A DNA stretch of 64,000 nt, from the NCBI RefSeq assembly GCF_021440085.1, contig NZ_JAKCPW010000001.1, forward strand, positions 1 through 64,000. The letters run 5' to 3'. Shown here in pieces: positions 1 to 7,892 of the stretch. Made by a program: the position numbers and the translations under genes. This DNA comes from Dyadobacter sp. CY261 (GTDB taxonomy: Bacteria; Bacteroidota; Bacteroidia; Cytophagales; Spirosomataceae). How positions within the stretch are numbered: the first letter of the stretch is position 1; each line of letters begins with the position of its first letter. The notes beneath the pieces were generated by a model. The model saw nothing but the letters and a program-made list of their open reading frames with translations. It searched no databases and was not told the DNA's origin.

Positions 1-40
1 GATACTTGGATCAAACCTGGTAAAGTAGGTAGCCGCCACA
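1..40 (+). rRNA. rrf: 5S rRNA, 3' end (partial)
   Basis: The window opens inside a 5S rRNA gene. The stretch ending in GTAAAGTAGGTAGCCGCCAC matches the conserved 3' arm of bacterial 5S rRNA (usually GGGAGAGTAGG-CGCCGCC). Bases 5-42 are identical to 298-335 in the second 5S-like copy downstream. A terminator hairpin follows directly, as expected at the end of an rRNA operon. Only the tail is visible. Confidence 0.7.
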
Positions 41-53
41 ATACCATTGCATG

Positions 54-83
54 AAGACCATCTCAAAAGGATGGTCTTTTTTT
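54..83 (+). terminator. Rho-independent terminator after the 5S gene
   Basis: AAGACCATC (54-62) pairs with GATGGTCTT (70-78) around a 7-nt loop, and the T run extends to 83. It lies 14 nt after the 5S end and would terminate the rRNA operon. Confidence 0.85.
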
Positions 84-92
84 GTGCCTTAG

Positions 93-336
93 GGCTTGGT
101 TCGGAGCGACGTTCGCTTCACCTCTTCCAGTGGTACGCCACCCCGGCCCGGAACAGAGAAGTTAAGCGCGGCTGGCTAAGCGCGGCTGGCTAAGCCGGGG
201 GCGGCTAGCCGGGGGAACCTAGCCGGCGGCACCTAGCCGGGGGCGCCTAGCCGGCGGCGCCTAGCCCAGAACCGCCGATGATACCGCGCCGCGCAGGCTT
301 GGATCAAACCTGGTAAAGTAGGTAGCCGCCACAATT
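93..336 (+). rRNA. Second 5S rRNA-like copy, expanded and probably defective
   Basis: The 5S core is recognisable: CACCTCTTCC (119-128), GGAACAGAGAAGTTAAG (150-166), CCGCCGATGATACC near 272-285, and a 3' arm identical to the preceding 5S gene (298-335). Two segments are inserted. One is a short hairpin at 130-141 in the loop before GGAACAGAG. The other is a 98-bp array of seven 14-bp units at 166-263. Removing that array restores an ordinary GTTAAGCCC-to-GCCGATG junction. I cannot find a 5' arm that pairs with the 3' arm, so the 5' end is approximate and the copy may be a pseudogene. A terminator follows. An assembly or sequencing artefact in the GC-rich array cannot be excluded. Confidence 0.6.
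166..263 (+). repeat. 14-bp tandem repeat, seven units, inside the 5S-like copy
   Basis: Units start at 166, 180, 194, 208, 222, 236 and 250. The first two are identical (GCGCGGCTGGCTAA). The rest vary around GCCGGSGGNRCCTA, where the last bases drift from TAA to CTA. A partial GCCC follows. The units begin at the G of the 5S motif GTTAAGC, so the array looks like slippage or duplication from within the 5S gene. Confidence 0.9.
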
Positions 337-350
337 TTAACAAACAAAAA

Positions 351-375
351 GCATCCCCTCAAAAGGATGCTTTTT
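351..375 (+). terminator. Rho-independent terminator after the 5S-like copy
   Basis: GCATCC (351-356) pairs with GGATGC (365-370) with an 8-nt loop, an upstream A run and TTTTT at 371-375. Confidence 0.85.
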
Positions 376-556
376 GCGTTTATAGGCTGTTCTGGATGAC
401 TTATTTTACGTTAAAACAACAAAATACAGAACAAGCGATAGCGGTGTGTTCAGGCGAAGTTCTTCCGAAAGTATAAGGAGAGACCACTTTTTGTGATGTA
501 TCCCAACTATTTTCTTTTGCTGGGGTCTTTACTGTAATCTCCAAGCAACATTTTAT

Positions 557-910
557 ATGCGTCTCATCCTCAACGCTCCATTCTACGGCATCTTATTGCT
601 TTGTTTTTTATCATCATGCTCAAAAGACGAGCAAGACTGCGGGTGTGATGGTTCAACACGCCGTATCTTCGAAAACGTACAAGCAAGGTACGTCGGTGAA
701 GGCATGTTCGTGGTTCCAGATACGATGGCGGGCTTCCTACGCCTGTACCCATGTGATGTAGATACTACCTGGGAAGTAAGTGAAGATCGGAATACCTGGA
801 ACTATACGATCTCGGGCAATCTTAAAAAGTATTGTCCCGGCCCTAATCCAGAGCTTGAGCTCCCTTATGGCGGGGGAAAAATTCAGCTTACAAATATCAA
901 AAAGATGTAA
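557..910 (+). CDS. Small predicted lipoprotein, unknown function
   Basis: The protein has 117 residues. The N-terminus is a hydrophobic signal ending in L-S-S-C (Cys21), a typical Bacteroidota lipobox, so it is probably an outer-membrane or periplasmic lipoprotein. The mature part is short, with a CGC motif just after the anchor and conserved-looking Trp and Tyr residues (a WNYTISG segment). I recognise no domain. It stands alone between the rRNA operon and the convergent metalloprotease gene. Confidence 0.6.
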   Translation: MRLILNAPFYGILLLCFLSSCSKDEQDCGCDGSTRRIFENVQARYVGEGMFVVPDTMAGFLRLYPCDVDTTWEVSEDRNTWNYTISGNLKKYCPGPNPELELPYGGGKIQLTNIKKM

Positions 911-1025
911 TATCTCCCTCCATACAGCAAGGTTACGTTGGGAGGCTACTTGTAGCGGCTTTATGTTGCACGGAGGGTTATGCGACAGCGGGAGCAGCTC
1001 CCAGCTTCGGCCATATGATAGTCCC

Positions 1026-2009
1026 TTATCGCACCACCTGGATCATCCCGCTTCCAACTGTTAAATTGTTCTCAATCCGGATCAGATAAGTGCCAGAACT
1101 TAGACTCGATACATCAATGTTCTCTCTCTTTTTTAACTTACCTATCTCCTTTGACAAGATCCTTTTGCCGTCTGCTGTAAAAATTGTCATTGTGCCTGGC
1201 TGGTTAATCAAGTTGGATCCTACCTTGATTTCCAACTCGTGGCTGGCCGGATTGGGATAAAAAAACATTTCTTCCATACTGGAGAGATCAACAGCAATTA
1301 TTTTAGAGTAGGCGAAGTCAGCATCGATTTCTATGGATTTTAACCTATAATAATTTAATCCGGCGGCCGGGTTATAATGGGTAAGACTATAAAAAGTGGT
1401 ATCAATGGCAGGTGTTTCGCTGATGGCCCTGAACGTTTTCGCGTCGGTACTGTGCTCTACAACATACTTTGACATCTCGATCTGATCCGCCACTTTCCAT
1501 TTCAGCGTCACCAGATTACTTTCCGCAGAGGCCATAAAATCCCGCACCGTTACCGGAAGTGCCGCCTCGGAAGCAAGAATAGATAGTCCATATCGGTTTG
1601 CTATCCAGAAGCTTTCGTTTTTATCGATCCAGAGATCACCACCAAAGTCTTTAAAAGGTAGTGCGGCCCCGGCCTTTTCCCAGCTACCACGATTAAATTT
1701 GTAAACCTGTGTATCATTGCCTGATGCCAGGATATAGGCGCTGCCGGAAGGCGAAATGCTGAGGCCGGTAACCCGGCTGCCGAAAGGAGCGTTTCCTGAA
1801 TGGAAACCCGACCAGCTTGAACCGTCATAGTAGGCAATCGAGTTCTGACCAGTGGAATAATCTGTCTGACGGAGCCAGATTTTTCCGTCGTTCCGGATTT
1901 CGATCTGTTCGATGAAGTTCCCGATAGCCGGACTGGTTGATGAATTAATGGTGTAAACCTGGTTGGGATTGTTAAGGTCCATTACCAATATCTCACTGCT
2001 GTAAACCGG
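1026..2009 (-). CDS. C-terminal part of the frameshifted metalloprotease, with T9SS sorting domain
   Basis: This frame continues the protein encoded at 2010-4179 after a one-base shift near the GGGG run at 2008-2011. The in-frame reading from about 2020 (S-P-V-Y-S-S-E) to the stop at 1026 resembles a beta-propeller-like region followed by a type IX secretion sorting domain: an FFYPNPA motif, a beta-rich segment, then SGTYLIRIE and a final MIQVVR. The frame can be opened back to 2153, but residues before about 2020 overlap the upstream frame and look non-coding. If the shift is real, the protease upstream loses its export signal. If it is a sequencing error, both parts form one protein of about 1050 residues. 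Confidence 0.7.
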   Translation of the reverse strand, partial: PVYSSEILVMDLNNPNQVYTINSSTSPAIGNFIEQIEIRNDGKIWLRQTDYSTGQNSIAYYDGSSWSGFHSGNAPFGSRVTGLSISPSGSAYILASGNDTQVYKFNRGSWEKAGAALPFKDFGGDLWIDKNESFWIANRYGLSILASEAALPVTVRDFMASAESNLVTLKWKVADQIEMSKYVVEHSTDAKTFRAISETPAIDTTFYSLTHYNPAAGLNYYRLKSIEIDADFAYSKIIAVDLSSMEEMFFYPNPASHELEIKVGSNLINQPGTMTIFTADGKRILSKEIGKLKKRENIDVSSLSSGTYLIRIENNLTVGSGMIQVVR

Positions 2010-4179
2010 GGATGGAGTTGACTTGAATGATCCATGCCTTATTGTTGTAGAACCGGATGTCTTTAATGGACTGGCTGCCGGACACCTGACGAAGTAAAAC
2101 CGGGCCGCCAGGTGTTTCTCTGAATATCTCCTTTTGTGTCCAAAAAATTGCATTCTGCGGGTTGTAATCCTGTATACTATTCGTAAAGACCTGCGTCACA
2201 GATGCGCCAGGCGAAGGTATTTCATTCACAAGCTTAACCTTACGGAACTCGCCCGAAGCTCCGGAGTTGAGCACATAAACATTCTGGTCATCATCCGTAC
2301 GAATTGCGTTTTCCAGGCCGACACCCAGCAATCCATCGGTATTATTCCGGTTGAAAGTCTGGTAGGTGAGCGCTTTCGGGTCAATTTTTAGAAATCCTGC
2401 ATCAACCACCCCGAGCCAGATATGTTCGTTGGAGAGCGTAATTTTCTGGTTCATGCGACCGAAAACGAGTTGGTTCTTTTCGCTCAAAAACGTGTGCGCC
2501 GGTGGCGTGTTAAGACTGCCGGTGGTAAATTCAATAGTGTAATCAATCTGATTGCGATCAGGATAATTGATCAAATCATCGGGCCGGCCCTGCACGCGGA
2601 GATATAACTTTGTATTGGTCGGCAGGCCCTTGAAAACATCCACAACCTCCATATATGGCGTATAGTTCCTTTGGAAAAGAGGATTGGTCAAACCTGGGTT
2701 GTCGGCGATGGTGATGGTGAGATTGGGATAAGTTTCATTGTGCAAATAGGTGAGCGGAAGCGTTCTCGGTACATTGAGCATATCCTCCCGAATGGGTAAG
2801 AATAGCCCGACCGCGTTCAGTTCCGGATTAGCCGAAAAGTATCCTGTTTCCGACCATCTTCCTGTTTTTCCGCCTTGAATTGCCTTGACGCGCCATTGGT
2901 ACCCGCCCAGATAAGTGGAAGCTATAAATTCGTTTTGGGTGATGATCTGGTCCGTCGAATTGGCGAACTCGAAATCATACAGTGTTGTTACCTGAATCCG
3001 GTAAGCCGTTGCACCCGGAACCTCAGAGAATGACAGTACAACATTTTGTTGTGAAGAAAAAATTGTCCCTATGGCAGGGCCGAGGATCACAGGCACATCA
3101 GGCTGACCGGGATCGATCCTGATTTTGACTGTATTTGACCAGTTCGAAGCGCCGAAAGCGTTGAGCGCCCTGACCCGGACAAAATATTCCGTACCCAGAG
3201 TCTGCTTTAATAGCGAGATGCCATTAGATGCAGTCGGCTGGACGATCTCGTTTGCGAAATTACCATTTGTGGAATAGCTGAATTCGTAGGAACTGGCGTT
3301 TACAGATACCGGCCAGGCGTAAAAATCCCCTTTGATTGCCGTGATGTCACCAGCAAGGGAAACCTGCATTGGTGCAGATGCTATTGGTAGGAAAGTTGTC
3401 TCGGCATGCTCTTTGATCACGGCCTTTATCACCGGATGGAGCGGCCGCCCGGCGACGTTGCCGCCACATAGGCTCATCAACGAGTTCGTCGTGCTTGTTT
3501 CCAGCGATTTGTCATAACAGCCGCCTTCCACAACACCGCAGTGGTCGAACGGCCCACCCGGCCAGGAGCAGTTATTGGAATGGTAAGACCCAAAGTTATG
3601 TGCCAGTTCATGCAGGATGATCTGAATATTTTCGAGCGGGGACACATTGAAGGTACCGCCAATGAGAGCTAAACCCGCATAACTAGTCACGGATTTTGTA
3701 TAGAGGTATATTCGTTTATCAAAATCAGAATCGGACCTGACGCGGCTGATCAGGATGTTAAACAGCGTGTTCATGTCGTTCTCTCCTGCGTAAGGATCTG
3801 ATCCGCCGTCCTTGAAAATCCGGATGTTGGTGACCATCAGCCTGATGTTTGCTTCTCTTTCATAAAATTTTGAAGCCTTTTCGATGTTTTGAGTTACTTT
3901 TTGAATGATCGCGGCAGTATCCCGTTCGTACTTCACATAGGTGTCCGAATCGATGTCCACCGTAATGCGGCAAATCCTGGTTTCCCCGGCGGTAGTGCGT
4001 GCATTTTGCAGTGCCATAATTGCCGGGAGCCTACTTACCATTTGCTTTACTTCTTGTGGCGCGTCGGCGTCTTTGGTGCCGCACATAAGTGTTTTTTCCT
4101 GACTGAAAGCGGATCCCCAGGAGAGTAGAAGGCTTAAAAGAAACTTGAATCCGGTCGAGGAGAAAGTAAATCCGTTCAT
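1993..4179 (-). CDS. Secreted M12-type (reprolysin-like) zinc metalloprotease with fibronectin-like repeats, frameshifted
   Basis: A signal peptide (residues 1 to about 26, cleavage near A-F-S-Q) leads into a reprolysin-like metallopeptidase domain. The zinc motif HELAHNFGSYH at 190-200 fits HExxHxxGxxH, and a candidate Met-turn (S-L-M-S) follows about 40 residues later. Two or three fibronectin type III-like modules come next (residues about 270-460), with FVRVRALNAFG and YQWRVKAI strands, and then a beta-propeller-like part. The frame stops at 1993 soon after W-I-I-Q-V-N-S, while the other frame continues with propeller sequence and a T9SS sorting domain. Such proteases are exported to the cell surface or medium to degrade proteins. 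Confidence 0.85.
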   Translation of the reverse strand: MNGFTFSSTGFKFLLSLLLSWGSAFSQEKTLMCGTKDADAPQEVKQMVSRLPAIMALQNARTTAGETRICRITVDIDSDTYVKYERDTAAIIQKVTQNIEKASKFYEREANIRLMVTNIRIFKDGGSDPYAGENDMNTLFNILISRVRSDSDFDKRIYLYTKSVTSYAGLALIGGTFNVSPLENIQIILHELAHNFGSYHSNNCSWPGGPFDHCGVVEGGCYDKSLETSTTNSLMSLCGGNVAGRPLHPVIKAVIKEHAETTFLPIASAPMQVSLAGDITAIKGDFYAWPVSVNASSYEFSYSTNGNFANEIVQPTASNGISLLKQTLGTEYFVRVRALNAFGASNWSNTVKIRIDPGQPDVPVILGPAIGTIFSSQQNVVLSFSEVPGATAYRIQVTTLYDFEFANSTDQIITQNEFIASTYLGGYQWRVKAIQGGKTGRWSETGYFSANPELNAVGLFLPIREDMLNVPRTLPLTYLHNETYPNLTITIADNPGLTNPLFQRNYTPYMEVVDVFKGLPTNTKLYLRVQGRPDDLINYPDRNQIDYTIEFTTGSLNTPPAHTFLSEKNQLVFGRMNQKITLSNEHIWLGVVDAGFLKIDPKALTYQTFNRNNTDGLLGVGLENAIRTDDDQNVYVLNSGASGEFRKVKLVNEIPSPGASVTQVFTNSIQDYNPQNAIFWTQKEIFRETPGGPVLLRQVSGSQSIKDIRFYNNKAWIIQVNSIPGLQQ

Positions 4180-4509
4180 AATGATGCGAGATTACTTGTG
4201 AGGATTATCCGAGGTGTCCGGACAATCAAATGACACGATCGCAAACATCTGCGCTGCACTTGCTTTCTTATTCATTGAATTGTTGCGGAGAGGTTCCGCG
4301 CGAAACCGTCTGGCCGTTAGCGGCCGTATGATAATCAGCTGGTAATTAGCCCAATCCCCGGCTCGGCGCTTCCAACCCGCGACCAACTGTGATTTTGATC
4401 ACAGTTTTTTTGTGATTCACTTCCTTCGAATCAGGTATCAAGTCGACCTAATTTTGAAAGATGAAAAACGAAGACCTTTTGAGCAAAAAACAATCAATCC
4501 AGTTTTGTC
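4180..4509. other. Intergenic region between divergent metalloprotease and monooxygenase genes
   Basis: No convincing gene. It holds the Crp-type palindrome at 4388-4403 followed by a T run and a second half-site-like GTGATTCAC (4412-4420). Confidence 0.6.
4388..4403 (+). promoter_or_regulatory. Crp/Fnr-type operator TGTGA-N6-TCACA
   Basis: TGTGATTTTGATCACA is a perfect palindrome in its arms and matches the Crp consensus spacing. It lies 107 bp upstream of the ABM gene start. The same pattern, including the following GTGATTC, recurs at 10177, and a third site is at 6793. A Crp/Fnr family regulator is encoded at 9515-10147. Binding is inferred. Confidence 0.6.
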
Positions 4510-5394
4510 ATGGAATACAGAAAGCTCGGTCATATGGATATTGATGTGTCAGTGATTACCTATGGAAGTTTTGCAATCGGCGATACGATGTGGGGTGGTA
4601 CGGAAAAGAATGAGGAGCGCTTTTTATCAATACTGAATGTGCGTAAAATCACTTTAATGGCATTTTGCGTAATGATAAGTTTCGCCGCGGATGCAAAGCA
4701 TGTGGTAGGAACAACCGCAGAGGCATTCGGTACGAGAACCGTCGAGCCAATAGTAGCCAGGCTGACCAGATTTGAAGTTAAACAGGAACGCGAGCAGGAA
4801 TTTCGTAAAATACTCACGGAAGCCGTGTCGTTTGCAATGACACTGGAAGGGAATATTATGGTGGAAGCCTACCATGAAGTAGATCAGCCTTTGGTACTCT
4901 GGTTTCTCGAGCGTTGGGTAGGGCCCGAAGACCTGGAAAAGTTTTCAAAAAGCAACCAAGGGCGCTCGTTGGAAGCAATGCGGAAAGAAGCACTAATTAA
5001 GCCGCCTAAAACCTATGTGTTAAGGGACTTAGAGTCACTGACCAAACAACAGTGGCGTGCGGTTCCCCGACGGGAAGACAAGCCGCTTACGGTAATGCTG
5101 TTCGTTGACGCCCGGGTAGGCACCCAACAACAGTTTAAAGATACCTACCACATTGCCATGCCGAAATTTCGTGGTGAAACTGGTGTGGTGACTTATCAAC
5201 TATCTGAGATTGAAGGGGATGGGACGCAGTTCGTTACCTACGAAAAATTTAGAAACCCGGACGCATTCCAATACCACCTGAATTTCCCACCTGTCAAACC
5301 AGTAATCGAATACCTGGAATCGAATGTCAAACATCCTCCATTTCAGAATGGCCTTCACAACTTGGTAGAAATCGCGCCTATGACGCGTGAATAG
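4510..5394 (+). CDS. Exported tandem ABM-domain (quinol monooxygenase-like) protein with an aldo/keto reductase leader remnant
   Basis: Residues 1 to about 35 (MEYRKLG...VSVITYGSFAIGD..MWGGTEKNE) match the start of an aldo/keto reductase, but nothing of that enzyme follows. From codon 44 (GTG at 4639) a new signal peptide begins (V-R-K-I-T-L-M-A-F to A-A-D-A). Two antibiotic-biosynthesis-monooxygenase (ABM) type domains follow at about residues 75-165 and 190-275. ABM proteins are small ferredoxin-like-fold enzymes acting on quinones or aromatic compounds. The true start is probably GTG 4639, giving about 251 residues. The gene lies 29 bp before the PfpI gene and downstream of a Crp-type site, so the two may form an operon. 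Confidence 0.7.
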   Translation: MEYRKLGHMDIDVSVITYGSFAIGDTMWGGTEKNEERFLSILNVRKITLMAFCVMISFAADAKHVVGTTAEAFGTRTVEPIVARLTRFEVKQEREQEFRKILTEAVSFAMTLEGNIMVEAYHEVDQPLVLWFLERWVGPEDLEKFSKSNQGRSLEAMRKEALIKPPKTYVLRDLESLTKQQWRAVPRREDKPLTVMLFVDARVGTQQQFKDTYHIAMPKFRGETGVVTYQLSEIEGDGTQFVTYEKFRNPDAFQYHLNFPPVKPVIEYLESNVKHPPFQNGLHNLVEIAPMTRE

Positions 5395-5423
5395 TCTAAA
5401 ACCAGCGTGTAATTTTTAATTAA

Positions 5424-6230
5424 ATGTCAAAATCGATGAAAAAGTCAATTCTGTCCCTGGGAAGCCTGGTTCTTCTCTTTTTTGCGGGCCAATCCCGTGC
5501 CCAGCAAAACACTGCAAATGAGCTCGAAGTGATAAACCAGCTTTCTTCTCATGCAGCAGTCTCCTCGATGCCGGTATCGCAACTATTGAATGCCCCGGGC
5601 AACGAAGCATTGAAAGCATTTTTCTTTACACCCGTTAAGAACAAAGCTGCACTGAAGGGTAAAAAGATGGCTGTCCTGGCGGCGGATGGTTTCGAGGAAA
5701 TTGAACTACTGGGTCCGGTCTGGTATTTCCGACAACTTGGGGCGCAGGTGGATATTGTTGCTCCGAAGTTCAATCCAGCCCCGGCCAGGTATGGCCTGAG
5801 CACTCCTGACATGGCTAAAAACCACATCATGGCCATTCAATACCTAAATCCGGTGGGTTGGGTAAAAGTTGACCGTACGGCGGATCAAATAAAAGTGGAG
5901 GAATACGATGCTATATTCATTCCGGGAGGGGCTTGGAACCCCGATAACCTTCGATATGATAAGGACATAATACGCTACATCCAGGAATTCAATAAATCCG
6001 GAAAACTGATTGCCGCGATCTGCCACGCACCGGTAGTGCTGGCTTCGGCAGATATTCTGAGGGGACGCAAGCTGACTGGCTACTGGAACATCCAAACAGA
6101 TCTAACTAATGCAGGCGGCATAGTCACCGATGTACCAGTAGTGACAGACGGCAACATTATCACCAGCCGTCACCCGATCGACGTTGCAGATTTTTCGAAA
6201 GCTGTTGAAAGTTGGCTAACAAAAAAATAG
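5424..6230 (+). CDS. DJ-1/PfpI family protein with signal peptide
   Basis: The protein has 268 residues. A signal peptide (residues 1 to about 26, ending S-R-A-Q) suggests periplasmic location, which is unusual for this mostly cytoplasmic family. The DJ-1/PfpI domain spans about residues 80-265. It has the conserved ADGFEEIE segment at 87-94 and the nucleophile elbow AAICHAP with Cys200 followed by His201. A linker of about 50 residues separates signal and domain. Family members are glyoxalases, amidases or redox-linked chaperones; the activity here is not certain. It follows the ABM gene on the same strand. Confidence 0.85.
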   Translation: MSKSMKKSILSLGSLVLLFFAGQSRAQQNTANELEVINQLSSHAAVSSMPVSQLLNAPGNEALKAFFFTPVKNKAALKGKKMAVLAADGFEEIELLGPVWYFRQLGAQVDIVAPKFNPAPARYGLSTPDMAKNHIMAIQYLNPVGWVKVDRTADQIKVEEYDAIFIPGGAWNPDNLRYDKDIIRYIQEFNKSGKLIAAICHAPVVLASADILRGRKLTGYWNIQTDLTNAGGIVTDVPVVTDGNIITSRHPIDVADFSKAVESWLTKK

Positions 6231-6387
6231 AAAACCTAATGAATGCACAATCGATAAAGACGACGTATATGTGTTATCGTTAATAATACCGACAGGGTTG
6301 ATAACCGATGCGCAGGGCAAGTCCTGAGTAAAATCGCCATTGATAAGGGCGACCTCGCTCAATAGTTGTTTGCAAAAACTTAGGCAC

Positions 6388-6424
6388 AAAAAAGCCCGGC
6401 TTGATAATCAAGGCCGGGCTTTTT
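6388..6424. terminator. Bidirectional terminator between convergent genes
   Basis: AGCCCGGC (6393-6400) pairs with GCCGGGCT (6413-6420), extended by TTGA/TCAA with one bulge. An A run lies on the left and a T run on the right, so it can serve both the PfpI gene and the convergent 2TM gene. Confidence 0.8.
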
Positions 6425-6445
6425 GCACTAGTTCGTGGTGCGGCG

Positions 6446-6667
6446 CTAGCTGATCCGCTTACTAAAAACAAAAACGCCCAGATAGTGGAACATTAATCCA
6501 ATGGCCCAGCCGGGGGTTGACCACAGGGGCCACGGATAAGACTTCCCTGTAAAATACCAGATAAGCCACATTGCTGGGGTGACTAACACGAAGGCAAGCA
6601 GGTGTATCCTGAATCCCTTTTTTGCCTTCTCTTTCGCTGTCTCGTCCCAATTACTAAGGTTTGTCAT
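6446..6667 (-). CDS. 2TM-domain small membrane protein
   Basis: The protein has 73 residues. A charged, amphipathic N-terminus (WDETAKEKAKKG) is followed by two hydrophobic helices (about 22-40 and 52-68) and a short FSKRIS tail. This matches the 2TM-domain family, common in Bacteroidota and often found fused or adjacent to histidine kinases. Its function is unknown. A perfect Crp-type palindrome lies 124 bp upstream, so it may belong to the same regulon as the neighbouring blocks. Confidence 0.75.
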   Translation of the reverse strand: MTNLSNWDETAKEKAKKGFRIHLLAFVLVTPAMWLIWYFTGKSYPWPLWSTPGWAIGLMFHYLGVFVFSKRIS

Positions 6668-6790
6668 ATAACTACGTGGATAGGTTTGCCAAGGCTGTAA
6701 AGAGGCAGGAGGTGTTGTGCTACGAGCCTGAATATCAATCCAAATTAAGGCATAGCCTAAGTGAAGAACAAGGATTCAAATCACTATAAA

Positions 6791-6810
6791 TGTGTGATTG
6801 CAGTCACACA
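6791..6810 (-). promoter_or_regulatory. Crp/Fnr-type operator with 7-bp arms
   Basis: TGTGTGA-TTGCAG-TCACACA is a perfect inverted repeat containing TGTGA-N6-TCACA. It sits between the end of the sigma-54 regulator gene (6827) and the 2TM gene (start 6667), and could control the latter. It is the third copy of this pattern within 6 kb. Confidence 0.6.
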
Positions 6811-6826
6811 AACGACTGCTAACGGC

Positions 6827-7801
6827 TTATTGATTACCAGTAGGATATGACTTGCGGATACCAAGCCTTTTGATCATAGAATGCAGCGTGGTGGGTGGAA
6901 CACGCAATGCTTCGGCGGCACCTCCCGGGCCGGCGACCTTCCCTTCACATAGCCTCAAAACTTGCAGGATGTGTTCTCTGAGTACTTCATCGATTGATTT
7001 AATCCTGCCGCCCAACATAACAGAACTTAGGTGCTCGTCATCCGGGGAAAGGAACAGTTGTTCGATTACGGGGCCAGAACTCATCAGCATGCTTTGTTCT
7101 ATCAGATTTTCCAGTTCTCGTACGTTGCCTGGCCAACTATGTACAAGCAATTTTCTAATGACCCTGCCCGATATACGCGGTACTTTTCTTCCGATTCTCT
7201 GGGCGTGTTTCTGTAAAAAGTACTTCGTCAGCGTCCCTATGTCTTGCTTTCGTTCACGAAGGGGTGGGACAATAATCGGGAACACATTCAATCTAAAAAA
7301 CAAATCGCTCCGGAAATTGCCTTGCCGTACATGGTCTGACAAATCTTTATTGGTGGCCGCAATCACACGGACATTGGTTTTGATCACCGTTTTTCCGCCT
7401 ATCCTTTCAATCTCTCTTTCCTGCAACGTGCGCAGCAGCTTGGCTTGCACCTCCAGTGGCATTTCACCGATTTCATCCAGAAATAAAGTTCCATTATCGG
7501 CCAGTTCCCACTTCCCGATCCTGGTCTCTGACGCGCCGGTAAAGCTACCTTTTTCATGGCCGAATAATTCACTTTCAATCAGATCAACAGGAAGTGCCGC
7601 GCAGTTAACTATAACCAGTGGCTGACTGTTTCGGGGCGAGTTCCGGTGAATGGCCTTCGCAACAAGTTCCTTGCCAGTACCTGTTTCACCAAGTAAAAGA
7701 ACGGTGCTATGTGTGCCCGCAACCTGTGCCATCAACTGCCGCATATGTTCGATTGGAGCTGAACTACCAATTATTTCCGGAAAATTTTCTGGGATTTCCA
7801 T
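6827..7801 (-). CDS. Sigma-54-dependent transcriptional activator without sensory domain
   Basis: The protein has 324 residues. The AAA+ activator domain starts almost at residue 8. Walker A is GETGTGKE (38-45), the sigma-54 contact loop is GSFTGA (85-90; consensus GAFTGA), the Walker B-like motif is LFLDEIGE, and the arginine-finger region LPPLRER-type sequence follows. The C-terminus holds a Fis-type helix-turn-helix ([23 protein letters not shown]). There is no receiver or GAF domain, so activity may be controlled by expression or by a partner. It is divergent from a second sigma-54 activator, with 91 bp between starts. Confidence 0.9.
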   Translation of the reverse strand: MEIPENFPEIIGSSAPIEHMRQLMAQVAGTHSTVLLLGETGTGKELVAKAIHRNSPRNSQPLVIVNCAALPVDLIESELFGHEKGSFTGASETRIGKWELADNGTLFLDEIGEMPLEVQAKLLRTLQEREIERIGGKTVIKTNVRVIAATNKDLSDHVRQGNFRSDLFFRLNVFPIIVPPLRERKQDIGTLTKYFLQKHAQRIGRKVPRISGRVIRKLLVHSWPGNVRELENLIEQSMLMSSGPVIEQLFLSPDDEHLSSVMLGGRIKSIDEVLREHILQVLRLCEGKVAGPGGAAEALRVPPTTLHSMIKRLGIRKSYPTGNQ

Positions 7802-7892
7802 TTGCGTATAAAGCCAATATATCTTCTAATTTAGTAAAGAATGTCGCCTCAATTGCTTATTTTTATCCCTTATCCCGCAGCACTGCCACATT

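Noticed and set aside
166-263. 14-bp array as a possible CRISPR or minisatellite locus
   Set aside because: The units are contiguous without spacers and are embedded in a 5S gene, so this is an expansion of rRNA sequence, not CRISPR.
6852-7625. 257-codon plus-strand open frame antisense to the sigma-54 activator
   Set aside because: It is a mirror of a well-supported AAA+ gene, with no recognisable domain.
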